Shown here: positions 45,570 to 54,173 of the stretch, one piece after another
How positions within the stretch are numbered: the stretch's first letter is position 1
Layout: each line of letters begins with the position of its first letter
From: Afifella marina DSM 2698
GTDB taxonomy: Bacteria; Pseudomonadota; Alphaproteobacteria; Rhizobiales; Afifellaceae
DNA length: 64,000 nt
Assembly (NCBI RefSeq): GCF_900102695.1
Contig: NZ_FMVW01000001.1
Span: 558,001-622,000 of the forward strand
Direction of reading: 5' to 3'
Notes under the pieces: generated by a model
Told to the model about the DNA's origin: nothing
Databases searched by the model: none
What the model saw: only the letters and a program-made list of their open reading frames with translations
Made by a program: the position numbers and the translations under genes

Positions 45570-48500
45570 GTGGCACTGTTCAACACTAAGGTTCTGGCGC
45601 GGGCGGGTGCGGTGATCGAGACCGTGCCGGAGACGCACGCGGCTATCCTCGCGCATTGGGCGGGTATGATACGCTCGGGCGAGATCGTCCGGCACAAAGA
45701 GACCGCGCTCGACGGGGACTTCAAGACCGGCATCGTTGAGGGTGTGCTCGGCTACCGTCCGGCGGGACACGCGGATGGGCAGACCGTAGACAAGGAGCAT
45801 CCGATCGGCGCGGGCAGAGTCGACCTCGCACTCGGACGTTTCGGCGGCGGATCGGACGAGGTCGTCGCACCCTTCGAGCTTAAGGGCGCGGGAACACGCG
45901 ATCTTGATGCACCCATGCAGGGGCGCAACATCACACCTGTTGAGCAGGCTTGGGACTACGCATTGCTCACCGGCAGAACGGTGCGTTGGGTGCTGGTCAC
46001 GAACTACGTCGAGATCCGCCTCTATTCCTATCGCGAGGGCGCGAGGGACTACGAGCGTTTTGATATCGCTCGGCTCGGTGAGATGGACGAGTATCGCCGT
46101 TTCGTCACCCTTCTGCACGCTGACAACCTCCTTACGGGGCGCACCGAAGAGTTGCTGCGCGAGAGCCTGGAGGCGGACAAGGAGATCGGCAACGCCTTCT
46201 ATGCCAACTATCAGGACGTCCGCGAGCGATTGATCACTGAGATCGCTGCCACCGGCGACGGGAACCGCGAGCCGCACGCGCCAGAGAGCGTCGTATCCAT
46301 GGCACAAACCATCATGGACCGCGTCCTCTTCATTGCCTTCGCTGAGGACCGGCAGCTCCTGCCGGCTAACCTTCTCCGTCACGTCACGGCCGCTGCCAAC
46401 GAGTTCGCGCCAGTGCCGAAGTGGGACAACTACTTAGGTTTGTTCTCCATGATCGACGGCGGGGGGACCGTTACGATCAGGGGGCGCCCGCAGACCATCT
46501 CCGCCTACAACGGCGGCTTATTCCGCCGCGATCCCGCCATCCGCTCATTGAAGCTGTCGGACGAAGCGTGCGCCGGGCTTGGCACGATCGGTAACTACGA
46601 CTTCGCTGAGGACGTCGACGTCACTATCCTTGGCCACATCTTCGAACAGTCGCTCCGCGATCTGGAGAAGCATCTCGCCATCGCCCGCGGTGAGGATGAA
46701 GGCGACTTCCGCTCGCTCGGGCGCTCTCACTCCAAGATCAAGAAGGACGGTATTGTCTACACGCCGTCCTTCGTGGCTCGCTTCATCACCGAGCGCACGT
46801 TGGGTGCGCAGGTGCGCGACACTTTCCAAACCGTGATGCGTGAGCACGCGGTTGCGGGCGATCCGAGCGAATATGACACACTGCGATTCGAGGGGCGCAA
46901 AGGTTCGGCCAAGGCTCGCAAGAACGAATTGGCCGCATGGCGTGCTTATCTCGACCGCCTCCAACACTTACGCGTGGTCGACCCTGCCTGCGGCTCGGGC
47001 ATCTTCCTCGTTACCGCCTTCGACTGGCTGCGCGCCGAGTACGACCGGGCCAACGCCAAGATCGCCGAGCTTCGCGGCGATGCCAACGCACCCGACCTTT
47101 TCGACATCGACTCCGAGATCTTGTCCAAGAACCTTTATGGCGTTGACGTAAACGCCGAAAGCGTCGAGATCACAAAGCTGTCGCTGTGGTTGAAGACCGC
47201 CAAGAGCGGCAAGCCGCTCGATGGGCTCGACCACACGATCCGAGTCGGCGACTCGCTGATCGAGGACGCCAACTACGCCTATCTCGACCACTGCTTTACG
47301 TGGGCGGAAGCGTTTCCGGAAGTGTTCGATCCAGACGAGGGCGAGGCAGGCTTCGACGTCGTACTCGGCAATCCGCCCTACGTACGCATGGAATTGATCA
47401 GGGCCATGAAGCCCTACCTCGAGACGCGCTACGAAGTCGTATCGGATCGGGCGGACCTCTACTGCTACTTTTACGAGCGAGGACTGCGGCTGCTACGGCG
47501 CGGCAAGAACGCCGGGCGGCTCGGCTACATCTCCAGCAACACTTTCTTCAAGACGGGTTCAGGCGCACCGCTCCGGCGCTACCTTGCGCGCGAGGCCACC
47601 ATCGAGACGGTGGCCGACTTCGGCGACTTGCAGATCTTCCAGGGAGTGACGACCTACCCTGTCATCATGATCGCCCGGGCTGGCGAACCGGAAGAAGACC
47701 ACGAAATCAGCTACTGGGACGTGCCTGCGGTGCCGGATACGGAGTTCGGTGGTGCCTTCGACGCGGGCGCCTTACCCTATCCCCAGGGCGCGCTCGGTGA
47801 GGGCTCGTGGGAGTTGGAGTCAACGGCCTTGCGCGAGCTTCGTGCGAAGATCATGGGAAACCACCCAACGCTTCAGGAAGTGTACGGCGCGCCCCTCTAC
47901 GGCATCAAGACGGGCCTCAACGCTGCCTTTGTGATCGACCGGGCCACACGTGACCGCTTGGTGGCGGCGGACCCGCGCTCGGAGAAACTTTTGCGGCCGT
48001 GGTTGGAAGGTAAGGACATGCGCCGTTGGCGCGTCGAGCCGCGCGACCTGTTCATAATTTATATCCCGAAAAATCGGATCTCGATCGATGACTACCCAGC
48101 GATCCGCAACCACCTCGCGCCGTTCCGGGAATGGGAAGAGCGCACAAAATCCGGCAATGTTGTCATGAAGGGGCTAGAGCACCGAGCTACCGAACAGGAA
48201 TGGTTCGAGTTGCAGCAGGCACAAGAGGCATATGTACCGGCGCTGGAAAAAGCGAAAATTGCCTACCGTGATGTAGCCGACGAATGTGCCTTTTCGCTTG
48301 ATAGGTCGGGGTCGTTTGTGGACTCGACTTGCTTTTTCGTACCTAACGATAGCGAAATACTACTCGCGTTTCTAAACTCCCGGGTCGTTTGGTTCCTAAT
48401 GAAGGCGCTGACGCCGGAGTTTCGCGGTGGCTTCGCCCGCTTCAAAAGCCAGTTCGTCGGCACGATCCCAATCCCCGACGCCCTACTGAGCAACCTCGAA

Positions 48501-48878
48501 CTCGGTACTCTCTCTTGCACCGCCCAGTCCGCCGCCGCCAACCGCCTGACCCAGCAAACTGCCGTCACCCGCCGCATCCCTGATCTCTGCCCACCCAACC
48601 AACGCGAGACGGACGGATCGGTGAAGCTCGGGCGAAAGCTGGAGGAATGGTGGAAACTCGACTTCCCCGCTTTCCGCGCGGAGATCAAGAGGCGGTTCAA
48701 ATCGGACATTCCGCTCGCCGACCGCTCCGATTGGGAGGACTGGCTGGAAACCTCGCGACGGGAAATCAACGAACAAACCGCCGCCATCACTGCGGCCGAG
48801 CACGAGATCGACGCGCTCATCTACCGACTGTTCGACCTAACGGACGGCGAGATCGCGCTGCTAGAGACGAACACGTAG
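45570..48878 (+). CDS. Type IIG restriction-modification enzyme (fused nuclease, methyltransferase and target recognition)
   Basis: 1102 residues in one chain. N-terminal PD-(D/E)XK nuclease: an Asp in GRVDLALG with FELKGAG near residue 103. A helical connector follows. The adenine methyltransferase has VDPACGSGIFL at ~470 (SAM), GVDVNAESVEIT, and the catalytic GNPPY at ~601-604. The C-terminal third is the target-recognition and helical part (SNTFFKTGSG...; GIKTGLNAAFVID...; AFLNSRVVWFLMKAL). GTG 45570 with GGGGGGAG five bases upstream. It cuts unmodified DNA at its site and methylates the host; no separate specificity gene is needed. It stands alone between conserved genes. Confidence 0.92.
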   Translation: MALFNTKVLARAGAVIETVPETHAAILAHWAGMIRSGEIVRHKETALDGDFKTGIVEGVLGYRPAGHADGQTVDKEHPIGAGRVDLALGRFGGGSDEVVAPFELKGAGTRDLDAPMQGRNITPVEQAWDYALLTGRTVRWVLVTNYVEIRLYSYREGARDYERFDIARLGEMDEYRRFVTLLHADNLLTGRTEELLRESLEADKEIGNAFYANYQDVRERLITEIAATGDGNREPHAPESVVSMAQTIMDRVLFIAFAEDRQLLPANLLRHVTAAANEFAPVPKWDNYLGLFSMIDGGGTVTIRGRPQTISAYNGGLFRRDPAIRSLKLSDEACAGLGTIGNYDFAEDVDVTILGHIFEQSLRDLEKHLAIARGEDEGDFRSLGRSHSKIKKDGIVYTPSFVARFITERTLGAQVRDTFQTVMREHAVAGDPSEYDTLRFEGRKGSAKARKNELAAWRAYLDRLQHLRVVDPACGSGIFLVTAFDWLRAEYDRANAKIAELRGDANAPDLFDIDSEILSKNLYGVDVNAESVEITKLSLWLKTAKSGKPLDGLDHTIRVGDSLIEDANYAYLDHCFTWAEAFPEVFDPDEGEAGFDVVLGNPPYVRMELIRAMKPYLETRYEVVSDRADLYCYFYERGLRLLRRGKNAGRLGYISSNTFFKTGSGAPLRRYLAREATIETVADFGDLQIFQGVTTYPVIMIARAGEPEEDHEISYWDVPAVPDTEFGGAFDAGALPYPQGALGEGSWELESTALRELRAKIMGNHPTLQEVYGAPLYGIKTGLNAAFVIDRATRDRLVAADPRSEKLLRPWLEGKDMRRWRVEPRDLFIIYIPKNRISIDDYPAIRNHLAPFREWEERTKSGNVVMKGLEHRATEQEWFELQQAQEAYVPALEKAKIAYRDVADECAFSLDRSGSFVDSTCFFVPNDSEILLAFLNSRVVWFLMKALTPEFRGGFARFKSQFVGTIPIPDALLSNLELGTLSCTAQSAAANRLTQQTAVTRRIPDLCPPNQRETDGSVKLGRKLEEWWKLDFPAFRAEIKRRFKSDIPLADRSDWEDWLETSRREINEQTAAITAAEHEIDALIYRLFDLTDGEIALLETNT

Positions 48879-49047
48879 AACAGCGTAGGAGCGGTCTTCC
48901 TCTTAAACGCTTCGTGTCGTACGGCGTCAGCAGGTATGGCGTCAAAGCTTACAATGTCTGCTTTTAGATGAGTGCAAATACCGCGCCAATTACTGCAATG
49001 AACGCATAGCCGTCGGGACGTAACGAGCTCTCCGCCTCAAGGCTATG

Positions 49048-49079
49048 AAAAACTGTGAGGGCGCATCCGCGCGCCTCAC
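49048..49079 (-). terminator. Rho-independent terminator of the dehalogenase gene
   Basis: On the minus strand GTGAGGCGC pairs with GCGCCCTCAC (one bulge) and is followed by AGTTTTT. The stop codon of the gene lies in the left arm. Confidence 0.7.
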
Positions 49080-49735
49080 ACCCTGAGCAGGGCCTTCAGA
49101 TCCGGCAGGACGGCGGCGGCGGGGAGGTCGTGGTATTCGTCGGCCTGGCCGGCGCGGTTGATCCACACGGTGCGGAAGCCATAGGCGGTGGCGCCGGCGA
49201 TGTCCCAGCGGTTGGAGGATTGAAACGAGATCGCTTCCGGATAGACGCGGAAATAGGTGGTGGCGAGCTCGTAGGCGCGCTCATCCGTCTTGTAGAGGCG
49301 GATGTCGTCGACGGAGAGGACGGCATCGAAGAGGCCGGTGAGGCCGGCGGCCGCGATCGCCGCATCGAGCATGTCGCGTGTGCCGTTGGAGAGAATGGCG
49401 AGCTGGCACCCGGCCGCGCGCAGCCGGCTCAACGTCTCCGGCACCTCCGGATAGCAGTCGAGGCTGCGATAGGCGGCAAGAAGCGTCGGCTTCATGGAGG
49501 AATCGAGCGAAGGATAGGACTGGAAGGCGTGGTCGAGCGCGGTTTCCGTCAGCGTCCAGAAATCGACATAGCGCCCCATCAACGAGCGCACCCAGGAATA
49601 TTCGAGCTGTTTGGCGCGCCAGTGATGGGAGAGTTTTTCCCAATCCGGCCCGACGGCTTCGGCATGCCGGCGCACGGCCGCATGCACGTCGAAGAGCGTG
49701 CCATAGGCATCGAAGACGAAGATCGATGGCTGCAT
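49076..49735 (-). CDS. Haloacid dehalogenase type II (HAD superfamily)
   Basis: 219 residues with HAD motif I FDAYGTLFD (nucleophile Asp9), motif II LSNGT, motif III Lys in YKTDERAYE, and SSNRWDIAGA, the signature of L-2-haloacid dehalogenases. It removes halide from short 2-haloacids by an aspartyl-ester intermediate. ATG 49735 (MQPSIFVFDAYG) fits the family, with GGGGGAA just before; the frame to 49858 is an overrun. Confidence 0.93.
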   Translation of the reverse strand: MQPSIFVFDAYGTLFDVHAAVRRHAEAVGPDWEKLSHHWRAKQLEYSWVRSLMGRYVDFWTLTETALDHAFQSYPSLDSSMKPTLLAAYRSLDCYPEVPETLSRLRAAGCQLAILSNGTRDMLDAAIAAAGLTGLFDAVLSVDDIRLYKTDERAYELATTYFRVYPEAISFQSSNRWDIAGATAYGFRTVWINRAGQADEYHDLPAAAVLPDLKALLRV

Positions 49736-50031
49736 GCGGCTTCCCCCTTCTCTCGCGCGCCGTCGGCTTTCGGGCGCCAAATCGCCGGCGCGCCCGCATT
49801 CCGGGCCCGCCCGCAGATGCCGCCCGTCGGCGGCTTGTGACGAGATAGGGTCTAGCAAGACGGCGGCATTCAGGCTACCGCCAGGAGTTCATATTGGCTG
49901 CGACGGGCGTCTTCGCCGCGCCCCGGCCGCGCCGCGCAGGACGTGGCGCAACCTCGTTCAGACGGGGCCGGGACAGACGTTTTGAAGGCGCGGGCCGTTC
50001 GCCGCAAAAAGCGACAGACGAGAGGCACGAC

Positions 50032-50886
50032 ATGGCGGAATGGTCGAAAACCTGGACCTTTGTGGATGGCGACTGGCACGAGGGCAATGTGCCGCTCATC
50101 GGCCCGCGCAGCCATGCCATGTGGCTCGCCTCGATGGTTTTCGACGGGGCGCGGCGCTTTGAAGGCGTGATGCCCGACCTCGAACTGCATTGCGCGCGCG
50201 TCAACGCGTCGGCCGCGGCGCTCGGTCTTGAGCCGAAGGTCGACGTGGAGACGATGGTGGGGCTCGCCAAAGAGGGCGCCAAGAAATTCGACGACGAGAC
50301 GGCGCTCTATATCCGCCCGATGTATTGGGCGGAGGAGGGCGGCTTCATGTCGGTGCCGCCGCTTGCGGCCTCCACGCGCTTTTGCCTGTGCATTCACGAG
50401 ACGCCGGTTCTGGAGCCGAAGGGCTTTTCGCTGACCTTGTCGCCCTATCGCAAGCCGACGATCGAATGCGCGCCGACGAACGCCAAGGCGGGCTGCCTTT
50501 ACCCTAACAACGGGCGGGCGATTTTGGAGGCGAAGTCGCGCGGCTTCGACAATGCGCTGGTGCGCGACATGCTGGGCAATATCGCGGAAACCGGCACCTC
50601 GAACATTTTCATGGCGAAGGACGGCGTCGTCTTCACGCCGGCGCCGAACGGCACCTTCTTGAACGGCATCACGCGCCAGCGCGTCATCTATCTTCTGCGC
50701 CAGGCGGGCGTGGAGGTGCGCGAACAGGCGCTGACGATCGCCGATTTCACGGCGGCGGACGAGATCTTTTCGAGCGGCAATTATTCCAAGGTCGTGCCCG
50801 TCACCCGCATCGAGGACCGCGATTTGCAGCCGGGCCCGATCGGCAACCGCGCCCGCACGCTCTACTGGGACTGGGCGCACGCCTGA
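50032..50886 (+). CDS. Branched-chain amino acid aminotransferase (class IV)
   Basis: 284 residues of PLP fold type IV: MVFDGARRFEGVMPDLELH, the catalytic Lys in TNAKAGCLYPN, GNIAETGTSNIF for the PLP phosphate, and FLNGITRQRV. It transfers amino groups between branched-chain amino acids and 2-oxoglutarate. A longer frame to 49894 covers upstream non-coding DNA. It is short compared with E. coli IlvE (309), as in many alphaproteobacterial forms. Confidence 0.93.
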   Translation: MAEWSKTWTFVDGDWHEGNVPLIGPRSHAMWLASMVFDGARRFEGVMPDLELHCARVNASAAALGLEPKVDVETMVGLAKEGAKKFDDETALYIRPMYWAEEGGFMSVPPLAASTRFCLCIHETPVLEPKGFSLTLSPYRKPTIECAPTNAKAGCLYPNNGRAILEAKSRGFDNALVRDMLGNIAETGTSNIFMAKDGVVFTPAPNGTFLNGITRQRVIYLLRQAGVEVREQALTIADFTAADEIFSSGNYSKVVPVTRIEDRDLQPGPIGNRARTLYWDWAHA

Positions 50887-50987
50887 GCCTGCCCCCTGCT
50901 ATTGGCGGCTGTCGTTTGCGACCGGTGTTGGAAGCGGCCGGCCAAAGCCCCAGATAAAGCTGACCGTGATTTTCAAGGGAGTTGTGT

Positions 50988-51338
50988 ATGTCCCGCTTTC
51001 TGCCTGCCGCCGTTTCGGCGGCCGCCCTTGCCGGGCTTCTCGTCGTCGGCGGGACGGTGCCGGCCGATGCCACCTGGCTGCGTTTCGACAAGGGGGTGGG
51101 GACCTGCAAGGCGCTGACGGCGCGCTATGATCCGAAAAGCCTGTGGTTCGGCTGGGTCGCCGCGCAGGGCCAGGGGCCGGCGGGCGGCGAACGCGGCAGC
51201 CGCCGCTTCTATGCCGAGGGCTGTTTCCGCACCGAGATCGAATGCCAGCGCTTCGTCAACGAGGGGCTGAGCTTCTCCCGCGGCCGGCTGATCAACATGC
51301 AATGCGAGCCGGGCGTGCCGCCCCGCGCGCTGCGCTGA
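50988..51338 (+). CDS. Small secreted protein, related to the one at 53.4 kb
   Basis: 116 residues. A signal peptide (MSRFLPAAVSAAALAGLLVVGGTVPADA) is followed by ~88 residues with three Cys: GTCKAL, EGCFRTEIECQRFVNEG, NMQCEPG (four in all). The pattern CF-x4-E/T-C-x2-[FW]VN...C is shared with the protein at 53448-53870. Periplasmic or exported; function unknown. Confidence 0.78.
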   Translation: MSRFLPAAVSAAALAGLLVVGGTVPADATWLRFDKGVGTCKALTARYDPKSLWFGWVAAQGQGPAGGERGSRRFYAEGCFRTEIECQRFVNEGLSFSRGRLINMQCEPGVPPRALR

Positions 51339-51364
51339 GGTTTTTGGGGGCCGCCTACTTGTTT

Positions 51365-51760
51365 TAAGGAGACCCCCACCCCTAGCCCCTCCCCACAAGG
51401 GGGAGGGGGACCGTGCCGCTGACGCCGGAGTTTTTGGTGCGCCGCTGCGGGCTTGCGGAGGGGCCGGCCCTCTGCGGGGGGCGATCGACCCTCTTCTGGT
51501 TTGACCGACCCTCTTCGCGTTCGAGATGTCGTCGTTTCGGCGGATGGTTCTGCCCGGCGGATCGGTGCGCTCCACCACCTCCCCCTTGTGGGGAGGTCGA
51601 CGCGGCGGCGAAAGCCGCAAGCGTCGGGTGGGGGTGACGGCGCTGATGGCCGTTCTCCGAAGTCAACACTTGGGCAGACTCCCACTTTTTGGGGGGACCC
51701 CCACCCCTAGCCCCTCCCCACAAGGGGGAGGGGGACCGTGCGGCTGACGCCGGAGTTTCG
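51365..51760. repeat. Palindromic repeat block C
   Basis: Two direct copies of acccccacccctagcccc + tccccacaagggggaggg (51373-51412 and 51697-51736) flank a reverse copy (51578-51635) that contains gacctccccac in the other direction and cgtcgggtgggggtg. After each of the two direct copies comes ccgtgc[c/g]gctgacgccggagttt. The same hairpin core as in blocks A and B, but the gatctgacgg spacer is missing. It occupies the 526-base gap between the secreted protein and the cytochrome. Confidence 0.9.
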
Positions 51761-51864
51761 TCGGGCCGCCCGGTCAAGGGGTTGGCCGGTCAAGGGGATG
51801 ATCCGGGGATAGGTCTCGCCTGGGCGCGGTTGAGCTTTTCGGGGCTGCCTTTCCGGTCCCCGCT

Positions 51865-52830
51865 TTATCCTCCGGTGTTGTCCGCGCCGCCGTTCCCGCC
51901 TCCGCTGTTCCCGCCGTCGCTGGCGTCGCCGAGGGGCGGGACGGCTTTGAGATAGGCGGCGATGGCGGCGCGGTCTTCGGGCGGGAGTTTGGCGAGGTTT
52001 TCCTGCACCGGCACCATGGGGCCGCCGACGCTGTCGAAATCGGGCGTGAAGCCGCTTTCGAAATAATAAGTGAGGTCGGAAAGGCTCCAGCTGCCGATGC
52101 CATCATCGGACGGCGTGATGTTGGGGATGCGGCCCTTGCCCTCCGGGTTCGGCGCACCGGAAAGCCAGCGGTCCGTCTCAAGCCCGCCAAAGGCGTCGCG
52201 CGGCGTGTGGCACTGGGCGCAATGGCCGGGGCCTTCGACGAGATAGCGCCCGCGCATGAGCTCCGCGTCGTTTTCATCGACGGCAATCACCGGATCTTCG
52301 GAGAGATAAAGCCGCTTCCACAGGCCGATGCCGCGGCGCAGCGAATAGGGGAAGGAGAGATCGTGGCCCGCGACCCGGTTGCTGCTCGCCGGAAGCGTGT
52401 CGAGATAGGCCTTGAGATCGAGAAGATCGGCGAGGCGCATCTTGGCGTAGGAGGTGTAGGGGAAGGCCGGATAAAGATGCGCGCCGGACGGCGAGAGCCC
52501 GCGCTTCATCGCATTGACGAAATCGATGTCGCTCCAGGAGCCGATGCCGGCGTCGGGGTCTGAGGAAATGTTCGGCACGCGGAAGAGGCCGAAATCGGTG
52601 TCGAGCTCGAGCCCGCCGGAAAGCACGAGCTTTGCCTCGCCTTCCGCTTTGGGCGCGGCATGGCAGGAGGCGCAGCTGCCCGCCAGGAACAGGCGCTCGC
52701 CGTTGGCGACATCGGGCTCGTGCGCGGGGAGCGCCGCGGCCGCAATCGGCTGCGGCATGGTCACGACATAGAAGCCCGCACATGCCGCGGCCGCCAGGAC
52801 GACGGCCGCAGCCAGAAGCTTTTTCGCCAC
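51865..52830 (-). CDS. Di-haem c-type cytochrome
   Basis: 321 residues. N-terminal hydrophobic segment (LLAAAVVLAAAACAGFYVVTM) acts as a signal or anchor. Two CxxCH haem sites: CASCH at 53-57 and CAQCH at 204-208, each with a downstream Met-rich or NI(S/T)xD segment (PNISSDPDAGIGSW; PNITPSDDGIGSW), as in the dehydrogenase-associated cytochromes c of alphaproteobacteria. C-terminal tail is Gly/Asn-rich and low in complexity. It transfers electrons in the periplasm and is followed closely (7 bases) by its likely partner, cytochrome c', upstream on the same strand. Confidence 0.93.
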   Translation of the reverse strand: MAKKLLAAAVVLAAAACAGFYVVTMPQPIAAAALPAHEPDVANGERLFLAGSCASCHAAPKAEGEAKLVLSGGLELDTDFGLFRVPNISSDPDAGIGSWSDIDFVNAMKRGLSPSGAHLYPAFPYTSYAKMRLADLLDLKAYLDTLPASSNRVAGHDLSFPYSLRRGIGLWKRLYLSEDPVIAVDENDAELMRGRYLVEGPGHCAQCHTPRDAFGGLETDRWLSGAPNPEGKGRIPNITPSDDGIGSWSLSDLTYYFESGFTPDFDSVGGPMVPVQENLAKLPPEDRAAIAAYLKAVPPLGDASDGGNSGGGNGGADNTGG

Positions 52831-52837
52831 GAAAGCC

Positions 52838-53317
52838 TCAGTCCTTTTCGACGCGATAATCTTCGTGACAGGATTTGCAGTTCTTCGCGACCTTGCCGAA
52901 CGTCGCCTTGAAGGCGTCGAGATCCTGCGGCTTCGCTTTCACGGCCGCGGCGGTCGCCTCTTGCAGATCGCCGATCTTGGCGTGAAAGCCTTCCATATCC
53001 TGCCAGATTTTGGGCGAGGCTTCGGTGTCGCCGGTGTCGGAGCCTTCCGGGAAATAATGCCCAAAGGTGTGGGCGCCGGCATCGAGCGTGGCGAGAACGA
53101 GCTGGCCGACCGCGGGATTGTAGGGGATTTCGCCCTTGATCATGCCGCCGCCGACCTTGGCGGAGGCCCCGAAGGATTCCATGATCGTCTGGCGCGTCTT
53201 GATGGGGTCGTCGGTGCCGGCGGTGCCGGATGCCGCATCTTGGGCATGGGCGGCGAAGCCCGCGACAGAGGCCGCGGTGAGGGCGCCGGCGATGGCGAGG
53301 GAGATGCTGCGAAGCAT
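52838..53317 (-). CDS. Cytochrome c'
   Basis: 159 residues. Signal peptide (MLRSISLAIAGALTAASVAGFAAHAQ), four-helix bundle, and the C-terminal haem motif CKSCH at 147-151 followed by EDYR, the classic cytochrome c' arrangement. Binds CO and NO; roles in NO protection or electron transfer. It is the first gene of a two-gene unit with the di-haem cytochrome. Confidence 0.93.
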   Translation of the reverse strand: MLRSISLAIAGALTAASVAGFAAHAQDAASGTAGTDDPIKTRQTIMESFGASAKVGGGMIKGEIPYNPAVGQLVLATLDAGAHTFGHYFPEGSDTGDTEASPKIWQDMEGFHAKIGDLQEATAAAVKAKPQDLDAFKATFGKVAKNCKSCHEDYRVEKD

Positions 53318-53447
53318 GAGGCTGCCTCCTGTTTGTCTTGGACAGGTCTAGTTATAGGGGGCGGTTTCGCGGCAGCCAGCGGCAGAGACCGCGACGGCGC
53401 CCCTTCACGCAGGCGTGACGGCGCGCGAGCGATCGGGAGGTTTCGTG

Positions 53448-53870
53448 ATGGCGGCATTGAGAAGCTTTGGGGCGGCGCAGGGGCGCGGGGCGCAAGGTGA
53501 ACCACGCGCGGCGGCGAAGGCCGGGGTTTTGGCCGGGGTCTCTGCCGCTGTCGGGGCGACGGCCGGGGTGGCGGTCTTGGCGGGGGTCCTGGCGACCCTC
53601 GTGGTGGCGGGTGCGCTCACGGCGACGCCCGCGGCGGCCGTGGTCGGCCATCCGCCGGCACCCGAAGGCGGCGGCGCCTGCGAGGCGGGCGGCTGGAGCT
53701 GGGTCGGGACGTTTTCCGGCACGAGGGAAGACCCGATGAACGACTGGCGCCGCCCGGTCTTCCTGCGCGCCTGCTTTCCGAACGAATACACCTGCCGCCG
53801 CTGGGTGAACTCGGTGCAGACCTGGGCCGAAGCGCCGGGGCTGATGCGGTGTGAGAGGCTGGGGCGGTAG
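53448..53870 (+). CDS. Small secreted protein, related to the one at 51.0 kb
   Basis: 140 residues. A long Ala/Val/Gly-rich hydrophobic segment (AGVLAGVSAAVGATAGVAVLAGVLATLVVAGAL split in two) could be a signal anchor; the C-terminal ~75 residues contain four Cys in the same order as the protein at 50988-51338 (GGACEAG, RACFPNEYTCRRWVNS, MRCE). ATG 53448 follows gttTCGTG without a strong ribosome site. Function unknown. Confidence 0.68.
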   Translation: MAALRSFGAAQGRGAQGEPRAAAKAGVLAGVSAAVGATAGVAVLAGVLATLVVAGALTATPAAAVVGHPPAPEGGGACEAGGWSWVGTFSGTREDPMNDWRRPVFLRACFPNEYTCRRWVNSVQTWAEAPGLMRCERLGR

Positions 53871-54173
53871 GGGGCGAGGTGGGTCGCTGATGGCATCAGT
53901 GAGCTGGATGCGCGGCCGCTTGTTAACTGCCGCGTCAATTTCGACAAGATTGATGCGGTCTATGAGCTTTTCGGAAACCAGCACGACGGGGTGTTGAAGA
54001 TGGTGATCACGTCGTAGGGGTGATCCCACGGGCGCCTGAGTACATCCGTCCTGCCTCCTTTTGTCTTGTTGCTGTTTGTCTGGGGATTAATAAATAAATA
54101 TCGACCACAGAATTTTATCCGCAGTCGCACGATTATTTATACAACGGATGATAAAACTAGTGGAATAATTAAA
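53871..54173. other. Gap at the left edge of the nuclease islet
   Basis: About 300 bases. Composition changes from GC-rich to strongly AT-rich at ~54080. A promoter for the nuclease-like gene is expected in the AT-rich part. Confidence 0.45.
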
